Below, piece after piece: positions 1 to 6,778 of a stretch of 17,197 nucleotides of DNA. A program made the translations under genes and the position numbers. Below the pieces are notes generated by a model. It saw only the letters and a list, made by a program, of their open reading frames with translations, had not been told where the DNA came from and ran no database searches. Source of the DNA: Candidatus Aminicenantota bacterium (GTDB lineage: Bacteria; Acidobacteriota; Aminicenantia; JAMOAD01); the NCBI GenBank assembly GCA_027070475.1, contig JALXDT010000202.1, positions 1 to 17,197 of the forward strand, read 5' to 3'. Position 1 is the first letter of the stretch, and each line of letters starts with the position of its first letter.

Positions 1-78
1 ATTTACAGCCACTTTCATATTTTATTAATTTCTTAAACATCAAGAAAAAGTCTACATAAAAAAATAATTAAATTCTCA

Positions 79-107
79 TTGATTTTGTTCAACTCTTACT
101 ATATAAT
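79..107 (+). promoter_or_regulatory. predicted sigma70-type promoter of the C1 peptidase gene
   Basis: A TTGATT box at 79-84 and a perfect TATAAT box at 102-107 are separated by exactly 17 bp. The predicted start near position 114 gives a leader of about 27 nt that holds the strong Shine-Dalgarno at 128-135. The position and spacing are read directly; activity is inferred. Confidence 0.6.
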
Positions 108-140
108 TTTTATTAATTAATACTAATAAAGGAGGTTATT

Positions 141-1436
141 ATGAAAAAATTTTTATCATTTTTTATCTCAATTGTCTTCTTATCTTCATTGCTATCTGTT
201 GTTAGTTTTGCTGGAGTTAAGAAGGACAAAGTTAAATATGTTAAGTATGTACCTGATAAGGTAATCAAGGAAATGATAGAGCAGGACAAAGAAAAAGAGA
301 AAAAAGAAAAGGAAAAAACAGCTGAAATAATAAAAAAAATTAAAGAAAAAAAGAAAAAAGAGAGAGAGAATAGAAAGATTATAAGATTTGATGTTTCAAA
401 AATTAAAAAACCTTCCTCATTAAAAGTTTTCAAAAAGGTATGGCATTTCCCTCCGGTAGCCCAGTATTTAACAGGAACATGCTGGGATTTTTCAGCCACC
501 TCTTTTATGGAATCAGAAATATACAGGCTCCATAAAAAGAAAATAAAATTATCAGAAATGTTTACCGCATATTATGAATATGTTGAAAAAGCCAGAGGTT
601 TTGTACAGACAAGAGGAAATTCTGCTTTTGGTCAGGGGTCAGAATCCAATGCTTTAATAAGAATCTGGAAAAAGTATGGTATTGTTCCAGAATCAGTTTA
701 CAAAGGAGTTCTAAGAAAAGATGGAAGACATGACCACTCTCAAATGTTTAAAGAAATGAAAGATTTTCTTAATTTTGTAAAAGAAAAAGGTTATTGGGAT
801 GAAAAAGAGGTAATAGCTCACATTAAAATAATATTAAATAAATATTTGGGCACTCCACCAGAATCTTTTACATATAATGGTAAAACTTATACTCCCAAAA
901 CTTTTCTAAAAGATATCGTAAAATTAAACCTTGATGATTATGTTGGGTTTATGTCTACAAAGTCAATTCCTTTTTATACTAAAGGAGAGTTCAAAGTAAC
1001 AGACAATTGGTGGCACAGCAAAGATTATTACAATGTTCCTTTGAGTGTTTTTTATATGATTATCAAAAGAGCGGTAAAAAACGGTTATTCTCTTACAATA
1101 GGAGGAGATGTATCGGAACCGGGATATTATGGAGAAGAAGATATAGCTGTTATTCCAACTTTTGATATTCCTCAAAATTATATTAATCAGGATTCAAGGG
1201 AATTTAGAATTTATAATCATACAACTGGAGATGACCATGGTATTCACCTTGTTGGATATGCAAGAGTTGGAGGAAGGGATTGGTTTTTAATTAAAGATTC
1301 AGCAAGAAGTGCAAGGCATGGAAAATTTAAAGGTTATCTCTTTTATAGGGATGATTATATAAAATTAAAAATGCTTACAATAATGCTTCATAAAGATGCA
1401 GTGAAAGATATTCTTGAAAGGTTTAAAAGCCAGTAA
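141..1436 (+). CDS. secreted papain-fold (C1/bleomycin-hydrolase-like) cysteine peptidase
   Basis: Likely an exported peptide-cleaving enzyme of peptidase clan CA, family C1. An N-terminal signal peptide (about residues 1-24, ending SFAG) is followed by a very Lys/Glu-rich stretch (about 41-78), probably a charged helix or linker. The catalytic domain begins near residue 100. Q108 lies six residues before C114 in the motif GTCWDFSA, matching the papain oxyanion Gln and nucleophile Cys. DHGIHLVGY (365-373) matches papain's DHGVAAVGY, so H366 is the catalytic His. The third triad position, Asn in papain (IKNSWG), is Asp386 here (IKDSAR). A large insert lies between the Cys and His blocks, as in bleomycin hydrolase/PepC-type enzymes. 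The start is supported by AAAGGAGG at 128-135. It is transcribed alone from its own promoter. Family assignment is good; substrate and exact subfamily are unknown. Confidence 0.88.
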   Translation: MKKFLSFFISIVFLSSLLSVVSFAGVKKDKVKYVKYVPDKVIKEMIEQDKEKEKKEKEKTAEIIKKIKEKKKKERENRKIIRFDVSKIKKPSSLKVFKKVWHFPPVAQYLTGTCWDFSATSFMESEIYRLHKKKIKLSEMFTAYYEYVEKARGFVQTRGNSAFGQGSESNALIRIWKKYGIVPESVYKGVLRKDGRHDHSQMFKEMKDFLNFVKEKGYWDEKEVIAHIKIILNKYLGTPPESFTYNGKTYTPKTFLKDIVKLNLDDYVGFMSTKSIPFYTKGEFKVTDNWWHSKDYYNVPLSVFYMIIKRAVKNGYSLTIGGDVSEPGYYGEEDIAVIPTFDIPQNYINQDSREFRIYNHTTGDDHGIHLVGYARVGGRDWFLIKDSARSARHGKFKGYLFYRDDYIKLKMLTIMLHKDAVKDILERFKSQ

Positions 1437-1444
1437 ATAAAAGA

Positions 1445-1473
1445 TTGACTATTGTGTGAAAATTTGATATAAA
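1445..1473 (+). promoter_or_regulatory. predicted promoter of the tRNA-zinc-ribbon gene unit
   Basis: TTGACT at 1445-1450 and TATAAA at 1468-1473 are spaced by 17 bp. With the last -10 base taken as -7, +1 falls on 1480, the first base of the mature tRNA. A TAAAAT at 1470-1475 is a less well spaced alternative -10. This is the only promoter-like pair I see for the tRNA and the gene behind it. Confidence 0.6.
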
Positions 1474-1479
1474 ATATGC

Positions 1480-1553
1480 GGGCCTGTAGCTCAGCTGGCT
1501 AGAGCAGCCGGCTCATAACCGGCCGGTCACAGGTTCGAGTCCTGTCAGGCCCA
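1480..1553 (+). tRNA. tRNA with CAU anticodon, probably tRNA-Ile2 (lysidine-modified), otherwise elongator tRNA-Met
   Basis: A full cloverleaf can be drawn. Acceptor GGGCCTG (1480-1486) pairs with CAGGCCC (1546-1552), with discriminator A1553. The D stem is GCTC/GAGC. The anticodon stem GCCGG/CCGGC encloses loop CTCATAA, with CAT at 1514-1516. The T arm is ACAGG-TTCGAGT-CCTGT. The 3' CCA is not encoded. It is not the initiator: pair 1-72 is G-C rather than the usual bacterial initiator mismatch, and the anticodon stem lacks three consecutive G-C pairs of initiator type. C4-G69 and C5-G68 are present, which I recall as TilS recognition features, and the anticodon arm resembles Bacillus tRNA-Ile2 from memory, so Ile2 (CAU read as k2C-AU) is preferred. 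Met cannot be excluded without alignment. Confidence 0.96.
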
Positions 1554-1559
1554 TTTATC

Positions 1560-1567
1560 AAGGAGAT
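1560..1567 (+). promoter_or_regulatory. Shine-Dalgarno that fixes a TTG start
   Basis: AAGGAGAT ends 5 nt before the TTG at 1573-1575. The first in-frame ATG lies deep inside the coiled coil (around residue 95), so the TTG is the supported start. The site begins 7 nt after the tRNA discriminator base. Confidence 0.8.
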
Positions 1568-1572
1568 AAAAA

Positions 1573-2289
1573 TTGATCACTCAAATTGAAGAGCTGATAA
1601 AGCTTCAGAATGTTGATAAAGAAATAATAAAAACAAAGAAAAAATTAAAAGAATTTCCAAAATTAATTAAGGAAATAGAAGATAAGATCGCCAAGAGTAT
1701 TCAGATAGTAGAAAATGCCAAAAAAAGACTTATTGAAAATCAAACTTCGAGGAAAAAACTTGAACTTGATGTTGAAGAATATAAAAATAAAATTAAAGAA
1801 AAGAAATTAGCTCTCAATTCAATAAAGACAAACAAAGAATACTCCGCAATGATTGCAGAAATCGAGTTCATGGAAAAAAAGAAAGAAGAGGCTGAAGAAA
1901 AGGTTATTCAATCCCTTATTGAGACTGATGAAATTCAAGAAGAAATAAAAAAGGCAGAAGAAGAAAGAGCTAAAGTTAAAACAGTATATGAAAAAGAAAA
2001 AGAAGAAATCTTAAAGCAGCAAAAGGAAGTTGAAAATCATTTGAAAGAGTTGGAAGAAGAGAGGGCTAAAATAGCAGATGTCATAGATGAAGAATACCTT
2101 AAGCTATATACAGATCTTGGGAAAACAAGGGGAGGGATTCCTCTTTCAAAGGTGGTTAATGGATTTTGTTCAGAATGTTATATGAAGATAAGACCTCAGG
2201 TATTAGTAGAATTAAAAAAGGGAAAAGACATTATCACATGTGAAAATTGTGGAAGAATTCTCTACTTAGAAGTTGAAGTAAAGGAGTAA
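1573..2289 (+). CDS. coiled-coil C4 zinc-ribbon protein, COG1579/CT398 (FlgZ-like) family
   Basis: A 238-residue protein of the family that includes Chlamydia CT398 and Helicobacter HP0958 (FlgZ). Those members form long helical hairpins with a C-terminal zinc ribbon and have been linked to RpoN/RNA polymerase or flagellar and type III export partners; the role in most bacteria is unclear. Residues 1 to about 190 are almost wholly charged heptad-like helix. The C-terminal ribbon has C199-x2-C202 and C223-x2-C226, 20 residues apart, with the usual GFCSEC and CENCGR knuckles, so all four zinc ligands are present. The start is TTG with AAGGAGAT. The gene sits 19 bp after the tRNA with no room for its own promoter, so it is probably expressed from the tRNA promoter. 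Its TAA is 1 bp from the stop of the convergent radical SAM gene. No flagellar or sigma54 gene is visible here. Confidence 0.88.
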   Translation: MITQIEELIKLQNVDKEIIKTKKKLKEFPKLIKEIEDKIAKSIQIVENAKKRLIENQTSRKKLELDVEEYKNKIKEKKLALNSIKTNKEYSAMIAEIEFMEKKKEEAEEKVIQSLIETDEIQEEIKKAEEERAKVKTVYEKEKEEILKQQKEVENHLKELEEERAKIADVIDEEYLKLYTDLGKTRGGIPLSKVVNGFCSECYMKIRPQVLVELKKGKDIITCENCGRILYLEVEVKE

Positions 2290-2290
2290 G

Positions 2291-4060
2291 TTAATTTTCC
2301 ATTAATTTTGAAACTGCTGATTCAAGCCAATCGATTTTATCTATTTTTTCTTTTTGAGGGAGGGAATTATAAAATTCACTTTTTTTAAAATATGAATAAA
2401 GATTTTGAAAAGCTGAGAAAAAATCCTTATTTTTTAAATACATAATGGTCCTATACTCTTTTTCTGGGTTTAATGCATTAAAAAGATTTTCATCCTCTGG
2501 TCTTTCTAATTTGATTAAGGGATAGTCATAGATATCCGAAAAATTTGATTTTAACTTTCCTTTTAGAACCACTCTTCCATCTCCCTTTTTTATTGCTTTC
2601 GTATAAGAAGGGGTATAAGGATACGGAATTAAATATGAGCTTGTGGGTAAAAGTTCAAATTCTTTAAAATTTTTAATTATTTCCCATATTATAAAAAGTT
2701 CTTTGAAAAATTCTTCCCATGTTGAATCTCTATCAAGTATTATCCAATAATGGTAATTTTTTATACCTCTTTTTTCAAAAATTCGAAGGAGATTTAAAAA
2801 AGATTCTTCTGAAATTTTCTGTTTTCCCAGTCTTTTTCTTCTTTCTTCGGTAAAAGCATCTGTCCCCAGCCAAAGAAGTGGACAATTAACATAAAGAGCC
2901 TTATCTGCCACGATCTCTATAACTCCATTTAATATATTACCTTCCCTATCAATAAAACTGCTTACGGAGGATTGAAAACCATAAATTTTATATCCCTTCT
3001 CTTTTATTGTATCTGTTAATTCTGAAACTTTTCTTCCTCCTAAAAGAATATCATCATCATTTATATTAATATAAAAAGCTTTGGCCTCCTTAATATTTTC
3101 TTTTTTTAAAATTTTGATGTGAGAAGATAGGATTTTACTTAACTTGTCTTTTGTAATCATTCTAAACTTTTTACCATGTACATGAGAACAGAAGATACAT
3201 GACCTTGGACAGCCCCTTGAAAGATTAAGCTCTAATCCTCTGGATAGAAATTGTTTAGGAATAATAGAAAAATCTACCTCTATAGAATCTAAAGTTTTTA
3301 AGCTATTAATACTATCGATCTTGGAAAGAATCATATATTTCTTATCAGAATAAAAGAAACTAATAAATTCCTGAGCTTTATAAAAGACAGATACAGGATC
3401 ATTGTTATAAATATTTGAAATAAAATATAAAATATCTGAGATTGACTCTTCCCCCTCTCCTCTTAGAAGAAAATTTATGGATTTTAAATGTACGATAGCA
3501 GCTATCGGGGATAAGGTGGGAAATGGCCCTCCAATACCGATTAAGCCATTAAACCCTTTTCTTAAATGATCAATGTAATGTATTGCCTCTGGCAAAAGAT
3601 CATCAAAAAGAGTAAATCCCCAAATTTCCTTTGTAGGAAATTTCTCGATTTTTCTTTCTATATCCAGAATTTTTAATTCTGTTTCTATAGAATTTTTTGA
3701 AGTTTTGCTTCCAAGGTATAAAATAGAGGGAGGAATGGGCATATCTCTCCATCTTGAATCAAATATTGAAGAAAAGAAAGAAAATACAACTGATGGTTTT
3801 TTTCTAAATTTATATTCCTCTCTTTTATCTCCATTCAGATCCTGATGAAATAAAAAACTCTCTCCCCTGATATTAAGAGTATAATGCTCATTATAGACAA
3901 AGGGAAATTTAATCACTCCCCCGGAAAATCCTTTTTCATTAAGTTTCTTGATAGTCTCTAAAAGCTCCTCCCTCCTCTCTTCATATCCCTCTCTTTTTAT
4001 AATAGTCCAGAATCCTCTATATTTAAATGGTTCCATTAAATTTAGAGATGTTGAAGGCAT
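2291..4060 (-). CDS. radical SAM protein with N-terminal B12-binding-like domain
   Basis: A 589-residue enzyme predicted to bind a [4Fe-4S] cluster and cleave S-adenosylmethionine. The cluster motif is C284-x3-C288-x2-C291 (RGCPRSCIFC). Before it, residues about 145-215 resemble the half-Rossmann B12-binding-like module common in this superfamily: GIGGPFPTLSP near 174-185, then RGEGEESI near 200-207. I see no DxHxxG cobalamin ligand motif, so cobalamin binding is doubtful. Downstream, ININDDDIL and LWLGTDAF fit core strands of the radical SAM barrel. There is no second Cys cluster. The reaction is unknown. It is the third gene of a tight operon (16 bp after the unrecognised protein). The chosen ATG has no good Shine-Dalgarno; Met9 is an alternative, also without one. 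The stop lies 1 bp from the convergent zinc-ribbon gene. Confidence 0.85.
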   Translation of the reverse strand: MPSTSLNLMEPFKYRGFWTIIKREGYEERREELLETIKKLNEKGFSGGVIKFPFVYNEHYTLNIRGESFLFHQDLNGDKREEYKFRKKPSVVFSFFSSIFDSRWRDMPIPPSILYLGSKTSKNSIETELKILDIERKIEKFPTKEIWGFTLFDDLLPEAIHYIDHLRKGFNGLIGIGGPFPTLSPIAAIVHLKSINFLLRGEGEESISDILYFISNIYNNDPVSVFYKAQEFISFFYSDKKYMILSKIDSINSLKTLDSIEVDFSIIPKQFLSRGLELNLSRGCPRSCIFCSHVHGKKFRMITKDKLSKILSSHIKILKKENIKEAKAFYININDDDILLGGRKVSELTDTIKEKGYKIYGFQSSVSSFIDREGNILNGVIEIVADKALYVNCPLLWLGTDAFTEERRKRLGKQKISEESFLNLLRIFEKRGIKNYHYWIILDRDSTWEEFFKELFIIWEIIKNFKEFELLPTSSYLIPYPYTPSYTKAIKKGDGRVVLKGKLKSNFSDIYDYPLIKLERPEDENLFNALNPEKEYRTIMYLKNKDFFSAFQNLYSYFKKSEFYNSLPQKEKIDKIDWLESAVSKLMEN

Positions 4061-4076
4061 TAAAGGATTTTTTCTA

Positions 4077-4709
4077 TTAATTAATCTTTCTATCCTGTTC
4101 TATTATTTTTCTTATTTGTTCAAAAACATCCTTAAAACTTTCTATCAAGGGAATCAATTCATATTCTATAATATCAGCGGCTTCTATATCATCCTGTTTT
4201 TTTTGAGCATTGTTAAATATTTCAAAAACCCTGTTCAGAGCCTCAAACTTTTCAGAAACCGTTGAACCATCATTCAGTTTAATATTATTAAGATCAAATT
4301 TATAAAGATTATGAAGATTAATAAAAAGTGTAATAATAAGCTTTATTCCTTCAAGTCCTCCGCTTATTGCTTGATCTTTTTTCTCTTTTTCCCCTGTTCT
4401 CAAAAATTCTGAGGCTCCCTTTAGAATTTTTAAAAGATCAGGTATAAATTTTTTTACATTTTCAATCCCACTTTCAGCTATATCTGAAATTTTTCTTGTT
4501 GTTATTTCTATCTTTTGCAATTCATCAGGTGTTTTTTTAAAAGGTGTTCCTGAAATTATTGATGTTATATCCTCTCCATCCCCCATGATTTTAGCTATTC
4601 CTCTCAACTGACTCCCGGCTTTCTTATATATTTCCTGAAGTAACTCATCCCATCTACTTAAGTCTCCTTCAAACTTAAACAATTCTCCATCAAGATAAAT
4701 TTCGGGCAT
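4077..4709 (-). CDS. unrecognised helical protein between glycosyltransferase and radical SAM genes
   Basis: I do not recognise this 210-residue protein. It has no signal peptide or convincing transmembrane segment and no Cys. After a short beta-like start (MPEIYLDGELFKFEGD) it appears mostly amphipathic helix, with regions near 85-105 and 115-140 that could pack as a bundle, and an acidic and basic C-terminus. It is probably cytoplasmic. A very strong Shine-Dalgarno (GAGGAGGGAG just before the ATG) overlaps the end of the upstream glycosyltransferase gene, whose TAG is 10 bp away, and the radical SAM gene follows 16 bp later. The packing suggests it works with one of its neighbours, for example as a partner or regulator (inference only). 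Codon use matches the neighbours. Confidence 0.8.
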   Translation of the reverse strand: MPEIYLDGELFKFEGDLSRWDELLQEIYKKAGSQLRGIAKIMGDGEDITSIISGTPFKKTPDELQKIEITTRKISDIAESGIENVKKFIPDLLKILKGASEFLRTGEKEKKDQAISGGLEGIKLIITLFINLHNLYKFDLNNIKLNDGSTVSEKFEALNRVFEIFNNAQKKQDDIEAADIIEYELIPLIESFKDVFEQIRKIIEQDRKIN

Positions 4710-4719
4710 ACTCCCTCCT

Positions 4720-6204
4720 CTATTTTGCTAATTTTAAACTCTTTCTTCTTGCAAAAGACTGTTTTAAATCCTCTGAAAAAGATAAAAGAGCCATATATAG
4801 ATAACCAAACTGAAAAATAAGCAAAAATGGAATCGTTAAATATATCCCTCTTTGAATTGACACTATTACTGTGATGGTAAAATAAATTCCGAAAAGAAGC
4901 TCTATAAAAGGCAGATATCCCATTTTAGCTTTATATTTTTTATTTGTTATAGTTTCATCGGATCTTTTTATCCCATACTTAGGAGTTCTAACAAATTCAG
5001 ATTTCTTATTTATCAAACCCTGCCATACAGCAACAGCATTGTTTATTGAAAGTCCAATTCCTATAGCTGATACAAATGGCAGATACTTAATCTTGCTACT
5101 CCACTTTTTTAAAACTTCTTTCTGAGCAAAAAAGTAAAAGCTTGAAAATGAAAATGTAGCAAGCAATAAAAAGGGAATGTCTATCAGGATCATTTGATCC
5201 CAATTAAGGTTTCTTCTTATTATAACAGTTGGGAATATAGCAATAGATAGGGGAATCATAAAAAGATATGCAATATTCGCACAGAGATGAAAAAAAGCTT
5301 CAATTTTTATTTTTAATGGGAGGTTTGATTTTAAAATTTTAGGCATAAGTTTCTTCCCTGTTTGTATCGCACCCTTTGCCCAGCGATGTTGTTGAGTTTT
5401 AAAAGCCTTAATACTTACCGGTAATTCAGCAGGTGAAATTAAATCCGGAACATAAACGAACTCCCAGCCTTTCATTTGTACTCTATAGCTAAGATCAAGA
5501 TCCTCTGTCAAAGTATCATGCTGCCATCCACCCCCATCTACAATTGCCTGCTTTCTCCATATTCCACCTGTTCCATTAAAATTAAAAAACCTACCTGATC
5601 TATTTCTTACAGTATGTTCGAGAACAAAATGTCCATCAAGAAGAATTGATTGAACTTCTGTTAAAAGAGAGTAATTCCTGTTAATATGCCCCCACCTTAT
5701 TTGAACCATTCCCACTTTTGGATCTGTAAAATAGTGAATAGTTTTTTTTAGAAAATCTGGAGGAGGTATAAAATCAGCATCAAAGATAGCGAAATATTCA
5801 TATTTAGCTATCTTCATCCCATTTTCCAGTGCTCCTGCCTTATAACCCTCTCTATCTTCTCTATGAATATGCTTAATATCAAACCCCTGTTCTCTGAACC
5901 TTTCAACAACCCTTGCAACAAGCTCCTTTGTTTCATCCGTTGAATCATCTAATACCTGAATTTCAAGCTTATCCTTCGGATAATCAAATTTGCAAACAGC
6001 ATTAATTAGTCTTTCAGCAACATACATTTCATTGTAAAGAGGAAGTTGGACAGTGACCCCCGGCAATTCTTTAAATTCAGCTTTAGGTTTTTTTACATTA
6101 TCCTTATGTTTTCTATATAAATAGAGTAAGTAGTATCTGTGCGCACCAAAGACAGAAAGAATTAAAAGAAGAATAAAATAAAAAACAAGTATTGCAATAT
6201 TCAT
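4720..6204 (-). CDS. membrane family 2 glycosyltransferase, cellulose-synthase/CslA-like
   Basis: A processive-type GT-A glycosyltransferase predicted to polymerise a beta-linked polysaccharide from nucleotide sugars at the inner membrane. One N-terminal transmembrane segment (about 3-30) precedes the catalytic domain, which carries the full D, D, D, QxxRW set: DDSTDET at 86-92, DAD at 142-144, TED at 233-235 and QQHRW at 271-275. At least four hydrophobic segments follow (about 300-330, 340-365, 375-400 and 430-480), forming the export channel side. The sequence most recalls plant CslA/CslC and bacterial CslA-like (mannan/glucan) synthases rather than BcsA, and there is no PilZ domain visible. 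Product is inferred only. It is first in an operon with two downstream genes. The ATG at 6204-6202 has no Shine-Dalgarno, and the promoter is immediately upstream. Confidence 0.9.
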   Translation of the reverse strand: MNIAILVFYFILLLILSVFGAHRYYLLYLYRKHKDNVKKPKAEFKELPGVTVQLPLYNEMYVAERLINAVCKFDYPKDKLEIQVLDDSTDETKELVARVVERFREQGFDIKHIHREDREGYKAGALENGMKIAKYEYFAIFDADFIPPPDFLKKTIHYFTDPKVGMVQIRWGHINRNYSLLTEVQSILLDGHFVLEHTVRNRSGRFFNFNGTGGIWRKQAIVDGGGWQHDTLTEDLDLSYRVQMKGWEFVYVPDLISPAELPVSIKAFKTQQHRWAKGAIQTGKKLMPKILKSNLPLKIKIEAFFHLCANIAYLFMIPLSIAIFPTVIIRRNLNWDQMILIDIPFLLLATFSFSSFYFFAQKEVLKKWSSKIKYLPFVSAIGIGLSINNAVAVWQGLINKKSEFVRTPKYGIKRSDETITNKKYKAKMGYLPFIELLFGIYFTITVIVSIQRGIYLTIPFLLIFQFGYLYMALLSFSEDLKQSFARRKSLKLAK

Positions 6205-6213
6205 TAGCTCATT

Positions 6214-6242
6214 ATTGTAAACTTAATTATAAATTTTGTCAA
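6214..6242 (-). promoter_or_regulatory. predicted promoter of the glycosyltransferase operon
   Basis: On the minus strand, consensus TTGACA (6242-6237) and TACAAT (6219-6214) are spaced by 17 bp. Taking the last -10 base as -7 puts +1 at 6207, three bases before the ATG at 6204. It lies in the 62-bp gap behind the Cys-rich secreted protein gene, so the operon can be transcribed independently of the transporter unit. Confidence 0.65.
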
Positions 6243-6266
6243 TTTTATAGGTATTTCTTTATAATT

Positions 6267-6767
6267 TCAAGACTTTTTACTTTTATTCAGAATTTTTTTA
6301 AGAGATTTTATTTGAGAATCAATTTTCTTTATTGCATTTGTACTTTTAGTTTCTCTTGTTTTTCTTGTTTTTATTCTCTCTCTTACTTTTTCAAGCTTGC
6401 TTATTAAAACCGCAATCTTTTCTTTTATTTTATCATTAATATTACTATTTTTAGTTCTTCCGTAATTTTTTTCAACACATTGGGATATAAGATTAGACCA
6501 GGGGGAACACACAGTTATTGCAGTTCCCCATGCTCCAGGGTCAGTATCATCCATATGGGTAACAGGATTTGGAACTGTTGTTTCTTTGCATATACACTGT
6601 TCAAAACTGCAAATTTCAAAAGAGCAAGGGATTTCCGCTTTCTCATTTTCTTTAATGCACTTTTTATATTTCTGATAACAATCCAAATTAAAATTAGTCT
6701 GGGAAGATAAATAAACAGAAAGAAAAACAAACAATGACAAAAAAACAATAGCAAGAATTTTTTTCAT
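6267..6767 (-). CDS. small secreted Cys-rich protein of unknown function
   Basis: I do not recognise this 166-residue protein. It begins with a signal peptide (about residues 1-22: charged MKK, then a long hydrophobic core). The mature N-terminal part has eight Cys (30, 37, 48, 53, 58, 60, 87, 97), an even number suitable for disulfides in an oxidising compartment. The C-terminal third (about 107-166) is a Lys-rich, probably coiled-coil tail. GAGGAGGAGA just before the ATG gives a strong ribosome site. It starts 11 bp after the stop of the Na+-dependent transporter gene and is probably co-transcribed with it. A structural or binding role at the cell envelope is possible; no enzyme motif is visible. 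Confidence 0.75.
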   Translation of the reverse strand: MKKILAIVFLSLFVFLSVYLSSQTNFNLDCYQKYKKCIKENEKAEIPCSFEICSFEQCICKETTVPNPVTHMDDTDPGAWGTAITVCSPWSNLISQCVEKNYGRTKNSNINDKIKEKIAVLISKLEKVRERIKTRKTRETKSTNAIKKIDSQIKSLKKILNKSKKS

Positions 6768-6778
6768 ATTCTCCTCCT

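Noticed and set aside
1..18. Minus-strand ATG at 18-16 reading MKVAVN off the left edge, resembling the start of several dehydrogenases
   Set aside because: Only six codons are visible, there is no good ribosome site or promoter, and such a short match is easily chance.
113..499. Minus-strand frame of 128 codons, Phe/Ser-rich
   Set aside because: It is the complement of the Lys/Glu-rich part of the C1 peptidase gene, which has a signal peptide, promoter and ribosome site.
6205..6213. Two-codon frame ATG AGC TAA just before the glycosyltransferase ATG (minus strand) as a regulatory mini-gene
   Set aside because: The predicted transcription start lies downstream of its ATG, so it would not be in the mRNA.
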